From: Prado023 sp963714995
GTDB taxonomy: Bacteria; Actinomycetota; Actinomycetes; S36-B12; CAIYMF01
Direction: 5' to 3'
NCBI GenBank assembly: GCA_963714995.1
Contig: CAVQQP010000017.1
Coordinates: 499,836-563,835 of the forward strand
Length of the DNA stretch: 64,000 nt
The notes under the pieces are model-generated. The model saw nothing but the letters and a program-made list of their open reading frames with translations. It was not told where the DNA came from and made no database searches. Each line of letters opens with the position of its first letter. Position 1 is the first letter of the stretch. A program made the translations under genes and the position numbers. This document shows, in pieces, positions 35,023 to 44,092 of the stretch.

Positions 35023-36252
35023 GTGGCCGACACCCCCACGCGACGGGCGTGGACCGACTGGGCCCTCTGGCTGGCCCTGCGCCTGGCACTGGTCGGGATC
35101 ATCGTCGGGCTGATCCCCTGGCCGGAGCAGGTCAACGACCTGACCATCTATGCCGACTGGGTCGCCGAGTCCCTGCGGTACGGGCAGTTCCCGACCGACC
35201 AGATGTGGCAGTACCCCCCGCTGGCCGGGCCGGTGTTCGTGCTCGGGGCGTGGCTGCCCGGGGACCGCCTCGGCTTCGTGACCCTGTTCCTGGGCTTCGA
35301 TGCGGCCATCATGGCCATGCTCACCAGCCAGGCCCGACGGACCGCGCGCCGCGGTGGCACCCGGCTCTGGGCCCTGCTGCCGCTGGTCGTGGGACCCCTG
35401 CTGCTCGCCCGCTTCGACGTGGTCCCGACGGCGTTCGCGGTCGCCGCCGTCCTGATGGCTGCCCGCCCGGTGGCCAGCGGAGCCCTGGCCGCGGCGGGGG
35501 CGTGGGTGAAGGTCTGGCCGCTGCTCGTCCTGACCGCCCTGCGTCGCCGCGACCTGCCCCGGGGGGTGGCAGGTGCCCTGGCGGCCTCGGCCGTCATCGC
35601 GGGGGTCCTGGTGGTGACGTCGGAGGATCCCCTGTCGTTCCTCGGTGGGCAGCGTGACCGAGGGCTGCAGATCGAGTCCCTGGCCGCGTGGCCGTTCCTC
35701 ATCGCCCGACTGTTCGGTGCCCCGGTCGAGGTCGTGTACCGGTACGGCGCGCACGAGGTCGACGCGTCCGGCGTGGACATGGTCGCCCGCAGCGTCATCG
35801 TCCTCACGTTGCTCCTGCTGGGCGTGGTCGCCGTCCAGCGCCTGCGCGGCGCCCTCGATGCGGTGTCCGGTGCCGATGTCGCCCTGGCCACGGTGCTGTT
35901 CACCGTGGCCACGAGCCGGGTCTTCTCCGGTCAGTACTTCATCTGGCTGCTGGCCCTGGCGGCCGTGACCCTCGGCGACCCGACCAGCCGGATGCGGCGG
36001 ACCACCGTGCTGCTCATCGCGGCAGGGCTGGCCACGCACCTGGTGTACCCATGGCTCTACTCCGCGCTCCTGGACGGCAACCCGGTGGCCGTGGCCGTCC
36101 AGACCGTGCGCGTGGGTCTCACGGCGGCGGCCACAGTCTGTGCCCTGGCCGTCCTGCTGCGCCCGGCGGGGTCGGCGGGTCAGGCGTCCGGGTCGGGCAC
36201 AGCGTCCGGGTCGCCGCCCTCGAGCATGACGCGCAACCGCTGCGCGGAGTGA
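35023..36252 (+). CDS. GT87-family membrane glycosyltransferase (DUF2029, probable alpha-1,2-mannosyltransferase)
   Basis: 409 residues, about ten membrane helices. Family-like stretches are NDLTIYADWVAESLRYGQFP with the catalytic Asp in the first outer loop, QYPPLAGPVFVLGAWLPGD, then LLARFDVVPTAFAVAAVLMA and AAGAWVKVWPLLVLTALRRR. The mycobacterial gene in this place is Rv2181, which branches lipomannan with alpha-1,2-mannose; a similar polyprenyl-phosphomannose-dependent role is likely. The GTG start follows the regulator stop by 1 nt, so they share a transcript. The 3' end overlaps the convergent pimB-like gene by 73 bp. Confidence 0.75.
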   Translation: MADTPTRRAWTDWALWLALRLALVGIIVGLIPWPEQVNDLTIYADWVAESLRYGQFPTDQMWQYPPLAGPVFVLGAWLPGDRLGFVTLFLGFDAAIMAMLTSQARRTARRGGTRLWALLPLVVGPLLLARFDVVPTAFAVAAVLMAARPVASGALAAAGAWVKVWPLLVLTALRRRDLPRGVAGALAASAVIAGVLVVTSEDPLSFLGGQRDRGLQIESLAAWPFLIARLFGAPVEVVYRYGAHEVDASGVDMVARSVIVLTLLLLGVVAVQRLRGALDAVSGADVALATVLFTVATSRVFSGQYFIWLLALAAVTLGDPTSRMRRTTVLLIAAGLATHLVYPWLYSALLDGNPVAVAVQTVRVGLTAAATVCALAVLLRPAGSAGQASGSGTASGSPPSSMTRNRCAE

Positions 36253-37349
36253 TCCCAGCCCCAGGAGGACTCGACCCACTGGCGCCCGGCGGCGCCCATC
36301 CGCGCCGCCAGCTCCGGGTCGGTCAGCAGCTGGCTGACCCGGGCGACGAGGGCGTCGGTGTCCCGGCCGCCGACGACGAAGCCGGTCTCACCCTCACGCA
36401 CGGCGTCCGGCGCGCCCCCCGAGTCCCCGGAGACCACGGGAAGCCCCGTCGCCGAGCCCTCGAGGTAGACGATCCCGAGGCCCTCGACGTCCCATCCCCG
36501 CTGACGGGTCCGGCTGGGCATCGCGAACACATCCCCGGCTGCGTAGTGCGCGGGGAGCTCGGACCACGGCACGCCGCCGGTGATGACCACGTGCGCCCCG
36601 AGCCCCTCCTCGGCGACGAGTGCAGCCAGGTCCTTGCGGTACGGCCCGCCCCCGACGATGAGCAGCGCGACGTCCTGGCCCGTGGTCCGGCGGATGCGGG
36701 GCAGGGCCCGGATGAGCGTGTCCTGGCCCTTGCGCGGCATGAGCCGGGACACGCACACGATCACCGGACGATCCGCCAGGCCCAGACGCGCGCGCGTCTC
36801 GCGTCCTGCGCCGTCGCGCAGCCCCGGGTGGAAGGTCTGCGAGTCGACCCCGGGCACGAGCTGGCGCATCCGGCCGGCCGCAGCAGGACTCAGCGCGGAG
36901 GAGATCTTGCCGCGCGTGTAGGCCCCGAGGTAGGTGACGCGGTCCAGGCCCTCGCCGATCCGGCGCAGCATGTGTCGTGGTCCGGGGGTCTGTGCCCACG
37001 CTGCCTCGTGCCCGTGCGTGATGCCCACGCTCGTGTGCACCCCGGCCGAGGCCAGCCGTGGCGCGAGCAGGCCCAGGGGCGCCGCCGCGCCGAAGACCAC
37101 GCGGTCGCATCCCTCGGCCCGCGCGATCTCGCGGGCGCGGCGCAGCACCGTCGGCTCGGGGACCATCAGCGAGGTCGGGTGCCGGACCACGGGGAAGGGC
37201 TGCTCGGCGTCGAAGGCCACATCACCCTTCCACTTCGGGGCATAGACCACGACGGATCCCTCCGGCTGGCGGAGCAGCACCCCGTGCACGAAGGCCTGGA
37301 TCCCCCCCGCCCGGGGAGGGAAGTCGTTGGTCACGCACAGCACCCGCAT
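36180..37349 (-). CDS. pimB: GT4-family mannosyltransferase, PimB'-like
   Basis: 389-residue GT-B glycosyltransferase. N-terminal acceptor domain with VTNDFPPRAGGIQAFVHGVL, VHTSVGITHGHEAAWAQTPG, then VPGVDSQTFHPGLRDGAG. The C-terminal donor domain has VSRLMPRKGQDTLIRALPRI, LLIVGGGPYRKDLAALVAEE and the E-x7-E region EGLGIVYLEGSATGLPVVSG. It matches PimB', which adds the second mannose to phosphatidylinositol monomannoside on the inner membrane face, and the position equals Rv2188c. ATG 37349 is chosen over ATG 37367 because the beta strand begins there. The small CxxC gene precedes it by 39 nt. Confidence 0.8.
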   Translation of the reverse strand: MRVLCVTNDFPPRAGGIQAFVHGVLLRQPEGSVVVYAPKWKGDVAFDAEQPFPVVRHPTSLMVPEPTVLRRAREIARAEGCDRVVFGAAAPLGLLAPRLASAGVHTSVGITHGHEAAWAQTPGPRHMLRRIGEGLDRVTYLGAYTRGKISSALSPAAAGRMRQLVPGVDSQTFHPGLRDGAGRETRARLGLADRPVIVCVSRLMPRKGQDTLIRALPRIRRTTGQDVALLIVGGGPYRKDLAALVAEEGLGAHVVITGGVPWSELPAHYAAGDVFAMPSRTRQRGWDVEGLGIVYLEGSATGLPVVSGDSGGAPDAVREGETGFVVGGRDTDALVARVSQLLTDPELAARMGAAGRQWVESSWGWDHSAQRLRVMLEGGDPDAVPDPDA

Positions 37350-37388
37350 GGGCACATCTTCGCCCATGCGCGGTGCCGACGGCGGGCC

Positions 37389-37601
37389 TCAGGCCGACGC
37401 AGCTCCCCGAGCAGGGTCACGCTCGCCGGCCGATCCGCCGGGGAGCATCCGCAGCGGCGGCACCAGCCCGCCCTCGGCGAGCACCGCCAGCGCGGTCTGC
37501 TCCGCCGAGCCCAGGCCGCCCGGTGGGCCGAGCAGGAACGTCACCACGCAGTCGTCGCAGGCCAGATCCCGCATCTGGCACCCGTCGCAGTCGATGATCA
37601 T
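37389..37601 (-). CDS. Small conserved protein with N-terminal CxxC-x6-CxxC motif
   Basis: 70 residues. The N-terminus, MIIDCDGCQMRDLACDDCVV, has four Cys in two CxxC pairs and is probably a metal site. The rest is a Leu/Ala helix (SAEQTALAVLAEGGLVPPLR) and a loose tail. It corresponds to the small gene upstream of pimB' in other actinobacteria (Rv2189c-like); the function is unknown. Its ribosome site GGGAGGGGTCC lies in the 3' arm of the hairpin at 37603-37653, so translation could be controlled by folding. Confidence 0.65.
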   Translation of the reverse strand: MIIDCDGCQMRDLACDDCVVTFLLGPPGGLGSAEQTALAVLAEGGLVPPLRMLPGGSAGERDPARGAASA

Positions 37602-37602
37602 G

Positions 37603-37653
37603 GACCCCTCCCTCACCCCCGGTAGCTCTCTGCATGACGCTACGGGAGGGGTC
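37603..37653 (-). promoter_or_regulatory. Hairpin that would mask the ribosome site of the small CxxC gene
   Basis: On the minus-strand RNA, GACCCCUCCC (37653-37644) is fully complementary to GGGAGGGGUC (37612-37603), which ends one base before the AUG and contains the ribosome site. Inside it a second stem, GUAGC/GCUAC (37643-37639 and 37626-37622), closes a 12-nt loop; a 9-nt bulge CGGGGGUGA separates the stems on the 3' side. No U-tract follows, so a terminator is less likely. Confidence 0.5.
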
Positions 37654-37725
37654 TGACAGAGCCAGGGAGACCACCGCGACGGCAGCGCGGGGCAACGCCC
37701 GGATGCCGGTCCGACCGGGCGGGGA

Positions 37726-37962
37726 TCAGCTGTCGGGCCGGGCCACGACCTCGATCGCCGCACCCGTGCCGCACCAGCGGCAGCTCACGGACTCCAGGGT
37801 GTCGCCGAGAACCTCCACGGACTCGACGGTCGGCTCCCCCGCCAGATCCACGTGCCAGAACTCACGGGTGCGCGCCTGGCGCACCACATCGAAGCGGGTC
37901 AGGTTGCCGCACTGCGCGCAGCGCCAGCGACTCGCGGCATCCGGGACTCTCAGATCGGGCAT
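37726..37962 (-). CDS. Small zinc-ribbon-like protein
   Basis: 78 residues. Two cysteine knuckles are seen: WRCAQCGNLTRFDV near the N-terminus and VSCRWCGTGAAIEV near the C-terminus, separated by a beta-rich middle containing REFWHVDLAGEPTVESVEVL. This spacing is typical of a zinc ribbon. The function is unknown; similar small proteins occur near this locus in many actinobacteria. ATG 37962 is chosen because the homology-like region begins shortly after. It is divergent from the DEDD exonuclease gene with 118 bp between. Confidence 0.65.
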   Translation of the reverse strand: MPDLRVPDAASRWRCAQCGNLTRFDVVRQARTREFWHVDLAGEPTVESVEVLGDTLESVSCRWCGTGAAIEVVARPDS

Positions 37963-38080
37963 GGGATCGGCTCCTGGGTCGTCCCGACGGCCGACTCGCA
38001 CGCCGGGGTGATGCCCGAAAGCCTACCGTCACCGGCGTGGGACCCACGTCGTTGTCGGACCCCACACCTACCGTGTGGGC

Positions 38081-39802
38081 ATGAGCGCGGCCACCCAGTT
38101 GACCTTCGACGACCTGGGCCCTGGGCTGAACCAGGTGACCTTCGTCGTGGTCGACCTCGAGACCGACGGCGGCAGCCCTGAGGGTGCCGGGATCACCGAG
38201 ATCGGCGCCGTCAAGGTCCGTGGCGGGGAGGTCGTGGGGCAGTTCCAGACGCTGGTGCACCTCGGCCGCCCGCTGCCGCCGTTCATCCGTGCCCTGACCG
38301 GCATCACCGACGACATGCTGCGCAGCGCGCCCCCGCTGTCCGCGGCCCTCCCGGCCTTCCTGGAGTTCGCCCACGGCGCGGTGCTGGTGGCCCACAACGC
38401 CCCCTACGACGTGAGCTTCCTCAAGGGTGCCTGCGCCCGCCTGGACATGCCCTGGCCCGATCCCCAGGTCGTGGACACCGCCCGCCTGGCGCGCCATGTC
38501 CTGACCCGCGACGAGGTCCCCAACTGCAAGCTGGGCACGCTCGCCCGGCACTTCCGCACCGAGGTCACCCCCAACCACCGCGCCCTGGCCGATGCCCAGG
38601 CGACCGTGGACGTCCTGCACGGCCTGATGGAGCGGGTCGGCAACCTCGGCGTGCACAGCCTCACCGAGCTGCAGGGGTACAGCAGCCGGGTGCCCGACGC
38701 GCGACGGCGCAAGCGCGGCCTGGCGGACGGCCTTCCCGACGGGCCGGGGGTCTACGTCTTCGAGGACTCACAGGGTGCGGCGCTGTACGTGGGCACCTCC
38801 CGCTCGATCCGCCGGCGGGTGCTGTCCTACTTCACCGCCGCCGAGCAGCGCCGCCGGATGACCGAGATGGTCGGCCTCGCGGCCAAGGTCGTCGCGGTGC
38901 CCTGCGCCACCCCGCTGGAGGCCCAGGTGCGCGAGCTGCGCACGATCGCCGCACGTGCCCCGCGGTACAACCGTCGATCCACCCGGCCGCAGAACGCCGT
39001 CTGGCTCAAGCTCACCGTCGAGCGGTTCCCCCGGGTCAGCGTGGTGAGCACGGTCCGCGACGACGTCGAGCGCGGCGCGCGCTACATCGGGCCGTTCACC
39101 AGCCGGCGTACCGCCGAGGCCGCCGCGGAGGCGCTCGCGGAGGCCCTCCCGCTGCGCACATGCTCCCAGTCGCTGTCGAGCCGGCCCAAGGCCTCAGCGT
39201 GCGTCCTGGCCGAGCTGGGCCGGTGCCCGGCGCCCTGCGTCGGGGCCGTGACCTCCGAGGAGTACGCAGCCATCGTCGCGCGGGCGCAGCGCGCGCTCGG
39301 CAGCGACCCGGCGGAGGTCGTGGACGCCCTGACCGCCCGCATGGACGTCCTCGCCGGGCAGGAGCGCTACGAGGAGGCCGGCGCGTGGCGCGACCGCCTC
39401 AGCGCCCTGCTGCGCGGGGTGGACACCGCCACCACCAGCGACGTCCTGGGCCAGACCCACCAGATCGTCGCCGCCCGGCCGACCGACGACCGCGGCTGGG
39501 AGGTGCACGTCATCCGCCACGGCAGGCTGGCCGCGGCGGGGGTGATCCCGGCAGGGGTCGACCCCACCGGTCCGCTTGCGGCGATCCTCGCCGCAGCCGA
39601 GGAGGTGGCGGCGCCGATCCGGCCCACGACGGCGGCCCTGCCCGAGGAGACCCAGATCCTGGCCCGCTGGCTGTTCTCCCCCGGCGTCCGCCTGGTCAAC
39701 CACGACGGCCCGCCCCTGGCCCTGCCGCGACGCGGGGCGGCCTCCCGCCGCGATGCCTTCGAGGTGGACCTGCGTGACCCCGTGCTCGGGCTGGTCCGCT
39801 AG
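38081..39802 (+). CDS. DEDDh exonuclease / GIY-YIG (UvrC-like) fusion protein
   Basis: 573 residues. Residues about 15-180 are a DnaQ-type 3'-5' exonuclease: VVVDLETDGG, then HNAPYDVSFLKGACARLD and HRALADAQATVDVL, giving the D-E-D-H-D set. A GIY-YIG domain follows at about 215-290 (DGPGVYVFEDSQGAALYVGT, then RAPRYNRRSTRPQNAVWLKL), and a UvrC-like C-terminal part with a Cys cluster near LGRCPAPCVGA. The actinobacterial family (Rv2191-like) is thought to act in DNA repair. ATG 38081 is 6 nt after a TACCGT box; GTG 38075 is possible. Confidence 0.85.
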   Translation: MSAATQLTFDDLGPGLNQVTFVVVDLETDGGSPEGAGITEIGAVKVRGGEVVGQFQTLVHLGRPLPPFIRALTGITDDMLRSAPPLSAALPAFLEFAHGAVLVAHNAPYDVSFLKGACARLDMPWPDPQVVDTARLARHVLTRDEVPNCKLGTLARHFRTEVTPNHRALADAQATVDVLHGLMERVGNLGVHSLTELQGYSSRVPDARRRKRGLADGLPDGPGVYVFEDSQGAALYVGTSRSIRRRVLSYFTAAEQRRRMTEMVGLAAKVVAVPCATPLEAQVRELRTIAARAPRYNRRSTRPQNAVWLKLTVERFPRVSVVSTVRDDVERGARYIGPFTSRRTAEAAAEALAEALPLRTCSQSLSSRPKASACVLAELGRCPAPCVGAVTSEEYAAIVARAQRALGSDPAEVVDALTARMDVLAGQERYEEAGAWRDRLSALLRGVDTATTSDVLGQTHQIVAARPTDDRGWEVHVIRHGRLAAAGVIPAGVDPTGPLAAILAAAEEVAAPIRPTTAALPEETQILARWLFSPGVRLVNHDGPPLALPRRGAASRRDAFEVDLRDPVLGLVR

Positions 39803-39821
39803 GACACTGGCGTCGCCGGGA

Positions 39822-41489
39822 TCAGTGCTGGTGCTCGGCGATCTCGGCCGCGGCCTGGGAGCCGGACTCGACCGCCTCGTGCAGCTCGTGGTCGATGTGG
39901 ACCTGCGCTGCCGCCAGCTCCTCGTCGGTCGGCAGGGGCACGTTGTCGGCGAAGAAGAACCGGGAGAAGCGTGACCTGCTCCGCTCCCGGCGTCCGGCCG
40001 GGTTGGCCACGCCGTTCTCGTCGACGGCCTCCGGCAGCGCCAGTGGCTCGACGTCCGTCTTCGACAGGATCTTGGCCCGGTACTCCTCGTCCACGGGCTC
40101 GTGGATCTCGAGGAACTCCCCGCTCGGCAGGCGCAGCACCCGACCGGTCTCCCGACCGTGCAGGAGCAGGTCGCGATCCCGGCGCTGCAGCGACAGGGCG
40201 ATGCGCTTGGTCACGATGAATGCCACGATCGGCCCGACGACCAGCAGGACCTGCAGCACCCGGATCATCGTGTTGAAGCTCAGGTCGAAGTTGTAGGCGA
40301 TGATGTCGTTGCCGCCGCCGATCATGAGCACGATGTAGAACGTGAGCATCGCGGCACCGAGGGCGGTGCGGGTGGGGGCGTTGCGCGGACGGTCGAGCAG
40401 GTGATGCTCGCGGTTGTCCTTGCCGGTGGCGTACCGCTCGATCCATGGATAGGCGCCCACCAGCACGAGCAGCAGCGGGGCGAGGACCATCGCCGGGATG
40501 ATGAGGCTGAGGGTCAGGGTGTGGCCGAACGCCGTGATCTCCCACGGGGGCATCAGGCGCAGGGCCCCGTCGAGGAAGCCCACGTACCAGTCGGGCTGCG
40601 AGCCGGCGGTGACCTGGTCGGGCATGTACGGTCCGTAGGCCCAGATCGGGTTGATCTGGAACAGCCCGGCCATCGCCACGATCGTGCCGAACACGACGAA
40701 GAAGAAGCCGCCGGCCTTGGCCATGTACACCGGCATGAAGGGGTAGCCCACGACGTTGTCGTTGGTGCGGCCCGGGCCCGGGAACTGCGTGTGCTTCTGG
40801 TACCAGACCATCATGAGGTGGGCGGTGACCAGCCCGAGGATCAGCCCCGGGACCAGGAGGATGTGGATGCCGTAGAGCCGCGGGATGAAGGCCGTCCCGG
40901 GGAACTCGCCGTCGAAGAGCAGGAACGAGAACCAGGTGCCGATCACCGGCGAGGCCTGGATGATGCCCTGGGTGATCCGCAGGCCCGTGCCCGAGAGCAG
41001 GTCGTCTGGCAGGGAGTAGCCCGAGAAGCCGGCCGCGATGGCCAGCAGGAACAGCACGACCCCGATGACCCAGTTGAGCTCACGGGGCTTGCGGAAGGCT
41101 CCGGTGAAGAACACGCGCAGGAGGTGGATCGCGATCGCGGCCACGAAGAAGAGCGCCGCCATGTGGTGGATCTGGCGGATGAGCAGCCCGCCGCGCACGT
41201 CGAAGGAGATGTCCAGCGTGGAGGCCATGGCCTCACTCATCTTCACGCCCTTCAGGGGGGCGTAGGAGCCGTCATAGACGACCTCGATCATCGACGGCTT
41301 GAACCACAGCGTGAGGTACACGCCGGTGAGCAGGATGACGATGAAGGAGTACAGGGCGATCTCGCCGAGCATGAACGACCAGTGGTCCGGGAAGACCTTG
41401 TTCAGCTGGCGCCGCATGAAGCTGGAGTTGCCCAGGCGATCGTCGACCCAGCCCGCGCCCTTGCCCCCGGTCTCGTACACCACACTCAT
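39822..41489 (-). CDS. qcrB: Cytochrome bc1 complex cytochrome b subunit
   Basis: 555-residue membrane subunit of the actinobacterial menaquinol:cytochrome c reductase, longer than mitochondrial cytochrome b because of its C-terminal extension. Heme-binding helices include LIRQIHHMAALFFVAAIAIH and PRLYGIHILLVPGLILGLVT; the quinol site shows NPIWAYGPYMPDQV in place of the usual PEW region. The C-terminal 150 residues are hydrophilic. Its ATG overlaps the qcrA stop (ATGA). It is the last gene of ctaE-qcrC-qcrA-qcrB. It forms part of the bc1-aa3 supercomplex with the oxidase encoded at 46148-49115. Confidence 0.95.
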   Translation of the reverse strand: MSVVYETGGKGAGWVDDRLGNSSFMRRQLNKVFPDHWSFMLGEIALYSFIVILLTGVYLTLWFKPSMIEVVYDGSYAPLKGVKMSEAMASTLDISFDVRGGLLIRQIHHMAALFFVAAIAIHLLRVFFTGAFRKPRELNWVIGVVLFLLAIAAGFSGYSLPDDLLSGTGLRITQGIIQASPVIGTWFSFLLFDGEFPGTAFIPRLYGIHILLVPGLILGLVTAHLMMVWYQKHTQFPGPGRTNDNVVGYPFMPVYMAKAGGFFFVVFGTIVAMAGLFQINPIWAYGPYMPDQVTAGSQPDWYVGFLDGALRLMPPWEITAFGHTLTLSLIIPAMVLAPLLLVLVGAYPWIERYATGKDNREHHLLDRPRNAPTRTALGAAMLTFYIVLMIGGGNDIIAYNFDLSFNTMIRVLQVLLVVGPIVAFIVTKRIALSLQRRDRDLLLHGRETGRVLRLPSGEFLEIHEPVDEEYRAKILSKTDVEPLALPEAVDENGVANPAGRRERSRSRFSRFFFADNVPLPTDEELAAAQVHIDHELHEAVESGSQAAAEIAEHQH

Positions 41490-42505
41490 GAGCGCTCCCA
41501 GAAACTCGGTCCGACAGGCTGCTGGAAGTCACTGACGGCCACCAGGTAACCCTCGTCATCGACGGTGATCGGCAGCTGCGGCATCTGACGGGCCGCAGGA
41601 CCGAACACCACGTTGCCCGAATCCGCCAGGTCGAAGGTCGACTGATGGCACGGACACAGCAAATGGTGCGTCCGCTGCTCATAGAGCGCAATCGGACAGC
41701 CCACGTGGGTGCAGATCTTCGAGTACGCCAGGATCCCCTGGTAGTCCCACGCCTCGCCCTGCTGGGAGACGATCTCGTCGGGCCGCATCCGGACGAGGAT
41801 GATCGCAGCCTTGGCCCGGGCGTTGAGGTTGCCCTCCTCCTCCTCGATGTCGTGGAGGTTTGCCGGAACCGCCGCGACCAGGCCACCGACAGGCACGTCC
41901 TGCGGCTTGATCGGGTTCAGCGAGACGTCGGTGACGATGCGCACGTCGGTGTCCCAGATCGTCTGCTCGAGCTGCTCCGCGGGGCTCAGGGCGCCCTTGG
42001 GGGCGACGTAGAGGTCGCGCAGCAGGATCACCAGCGGGAGCGGGAGCACCAGCATCGCGCCGATCAGCGTGCGCCGGATGATCGGGCGCTGGGCGAACCC
42101 GGAGTCGGCCAGCCCGCGGTCGAACGCCTCGACCGCCGCCTGGCGCTCGTCCGGTGCCGAGCGCATCTCGTGACGCATCGCCACGACCTCGTTGCCGGGC
42201 ATGAGCTTGCGTGCCCAGTGGATCGCGCCCAGGCCGATCAGCAGGATGCCCAGGCCGAGGCTCAGGCCCAGCGCCAGGTTCAGGGCGCCGACCGGGCCGA
42301 GGAACGGCACGTTGATCCCGGCGTCGACCGGGATCACGACGTAGGCGACGACGGACGCCAGGATCAGGACCGCGGCCAGCACGAAGAGCGTGGCCACCTG
42401 CCGCTCGGCCCGCGTGGCGGCCCGGGGGTCGACGTCCGTGCGCCGGGGGTGGTGCGCTGCGGTCGCCGTGACGAAGTCCGGCTGGGTCTCGGTGGAGTCA
42501 CTCAT
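41486..42505 (-). CDS. qcrA: Cytochrome bc1 complex Rieske iron-sulfur subunit
   Basis: 339 residues. Three membrane helices lie in the first 200 residues (e.g. VATLFVLAAVLILASVVAYV), as in other actinobacterial QcrA, and not the single helix of proteobacterial forms. The C-terminal Rieske fold has CTHVGCP (about residue 263) and CPCHQSTFD (about 282), which ligate the 2Fe-2S cluster with two Cys and two His. It moves electrons from quinol to the diheme QcrC. The start and stop overlap those of qcrC and qcrB by ATGA, so the three are translationally coupled. Confidence 0.95.
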   Translation of the reverse strand: MSDSTETQPDFVTATAAHHPRRTDVDPRAATRAERQVATLFVLAAVLILASVVAYVVIPVDAGINVPFLGPVGALNLALGLSLGLGILLIGLGAIHWARKLMPGNEVVAMRHEMRSAPDERQAAVEAFDRGLADSGFAQRPIIRRTLIGAMLVLPLPLVILLRDLYVAPKGALSPAEQLEQTIWDTDVRIVTDVSLNPIKPQDVPVGGLVAAVPANLHDIEEEEGNLNARAKAAIILVRMRPDEIVSQQGEAWDYQGILAYSKICTHVGCPIALYEQRTHHLLCPCHQSTFDLADSGNVVFGPAARQMPQLPITVDDEGYLVAVSDFQQPVGPSFWERS

Positions 42506-43293
42506 CGGACCTTGGCTCCGATCCAGACGGCGAACCCGGCCATGAGGCCGAGCGCGAGGGTGAACAGCAGTGCGCCTTCCGTGACGGGGCCGAAGGAGCC
42601 CAGCGCCCACCCTCCGGGCTGGGTCTGGGACTGCAGGTGGGCGACGTACTTGAGGATGTCCTGCTTCTCCGCCTCGCTCACGGTGCCGTCACCGAACACC
42701 GGCATGTTCTGCGGCCCGGTGAGCATCGCCTCGTACACCTGCTGGGGGGTGGACTCCATGAGGCTCGGCGCGTACTTGCCCTGGGTGAGTGCGGCACCAC
42801 TGCCGGCGAAGTTGTGGCACTGGGCGCAGTTCGTGCGGAAGAGCTCGCCGCCGACGGCGAGGTCGGCGTTCGTGGTGTCGAGCTGCTCAGCCGTCGGGAT
42901 GGCGGGCCCGGGGCCCAGGGTGGCGATGTACGCGGCCAGTGCGGCGATCTGCGGCTCGGTGTAGCTGGGATCCTTGCGCTCCACCTGCACGGTGGGAGCC
43001 GCCAGCGGCATGCGGCCGGTGGACACCTGGAAGTGCACCGAGGCTGCACCCGCCCCGATCAGGTTCGGGGCGACGCTCGTGCCCTCGGCGTTGAGCCCGT
43101 GGCACGACGCGCAGCCCTCGAGGTAGAGCGCCCTGCCCTCCTCCACGGCGGTCTCGCTGTGCGGGGAGCCGGCGGCACGGGCGGCGGTGCTCGTGGTCAC
43201 GAGCGCGTAGATCGTGCCGATGATCGCGAGTGCGCCGAGCAGCAGCAGCATGAGCGCTGCTGGGTGCCTGCGTCGGGCTGCTTGACTGTTCAC
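42502..43293 (-). CDS. qcrC: Cytochrome bc1 complex diheme cytochrome c subunit
   Basis: 263 residues. An N-terminal membrane anchor (PAALMLLLLGALAIIGTIYA) is followed by two c-type heme domains with CASCH (residues 61-65) and CAQCH (156-160), and a C-terminal membrane helix (LLFTLALGLMAGFAVWIGAK). The diheme subunit replaces soluble cytochrome c and passes electrons directly to the aa3 oxidase. The start is GTG 43293. It lies 54 nt after ctaE and overlaps qcrA. Confidence 0.95.
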   Translation of the reverse strand: MNSQAARRRHPAALMLLLLGALAIIGTIYALVTTSTAARAAGSPHSETAVEEGRALYLEGCASCHGLNAEGTSVAPNLIGAGAASVHFQVSTGRMPLAAPTVQVERKDPSYTEPQIAALAAYIATLGPGPAIPTAEQLDTTNADLAVGGELFRTNCAQCHNFAGSGAALTQGKYAPSLMESTPQQVYEAMLTGPQNMPVFGDGTVSEAEKQDILKYVAHLQSQTQPGGWALGSFGPVTEGALLFTLALGLMAGFAVWIGAKVR

Positions 43294-43347
43294 TGGCCTA
43301 CCTCTGCAGGGATCGGTTTGCGGGGGCGGGGACGACCGGGACGGGCA

Positions 43348-43956
43348 CTACTGGAGCACATAGATCGTGAAGAACAGCGCGATCCACACCACGTCGACGA
43401 AGTGCCAGTAGTAGCTGGTCACGATGGCCGCCGTGGCCTGCTCGTGACCGTACCGCCGGGAGGCGTAGGACCGGGCCAGCACGAACAGGAACGCCACCAG
43501 TCCGGCGATCACGTGCAGCCCGTGGAAGCCCGTGGTCAGGTAGAACGCCGAGCCGTAGGCCGAGGACGACAGCGTCAGCCCCTCGACGGAGATCAGGTGG
43601 GCGTACTCGAAGACCTGGCCGCCGATGAAGATCGCGCCCAGGACGAACGTGAGGATGTACCAGCGCTGCATGCGGTGCAGGTCACCGCGCTCGGCGGCCA
43701 GCACCCCCATCTGGCAGGTCACGCTCGACGAGACCAGGATCAGGGTGTTGATCGTGGCGAACCCCACGTTGAGGAACTGGGTCTCCTCGGCCCACACCTC
43801 AGGGTTCGTCGAGCGGAGCGTGAAGTACATGGCGAAGAGCCCGGCGAAGAACATCAGCTCGCTGGACAGCCAGATGATGGTGCCCACAGCCACCTTGTTG
43901 GGGTGGGTCGGGTGGGCACCTGGGTGCGCGGAGGTCACAATGGTTGTCGAAGCCAC
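43348..43956 (-). CDS. ctaE: Cytochrome c oxidase subunit III
   Basis: 202 residues with five membrane helices. Typical stretches are GTIIWLSSELMFFAGLFAMY with the conserved Glu, TTGFHGLHVIAGLVAFLFVL, and SYYWHFVDVVWIALFFTIYV at the C-terminus. It is a structural subunit of the aa3 oxidase with a role in proton uptake. It is the first gene of the ctaE-qcrCAB operon, a standard actinobacterial arrangement, while subunits I, II and IV are encoded separately at 46148-49115. Start GTG 43956. Confidence 0.95.
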   Translation of the reverse strand: MASTTIVTSAHPGAHPTHPNKVAVGTIIWLSSELMFFAGLFAMYFTLRSTNPEVWAEETQFLNVGFATINTLILVSSSVTCQMGVLAAERGDLHRMQRWYILTFVLGAIFIGGQVFEYAHLISVEGLTLSSSAYGSAFYLTTGFHGLHVIAGLVAFLFVLARSYASRRYGHEQATAAIVTSYYWHFVDVVWIALFFTIYVLQ

Positions 43957-44092
43957 GCGCGCAGTCTGTCAGATGTCGTCCAGACTTCCCACCCGGACCC
44001 CGATCCCGACGCCCACGTGTCCTGACCTGCTCCCCCGTGCGGCTGCTGGGACGCAGTAGCATCGCCCCAGACCCAACCCACAGGAGTCCCTC

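Noticed and set aside
37603..37653. Rho-independent terminator for the zinc-ribbon gene
   Set aside because: The stem is GC-rich but has no U-tract and ends at the next gene's AUG, so masking of the ribosome site is the better reading.
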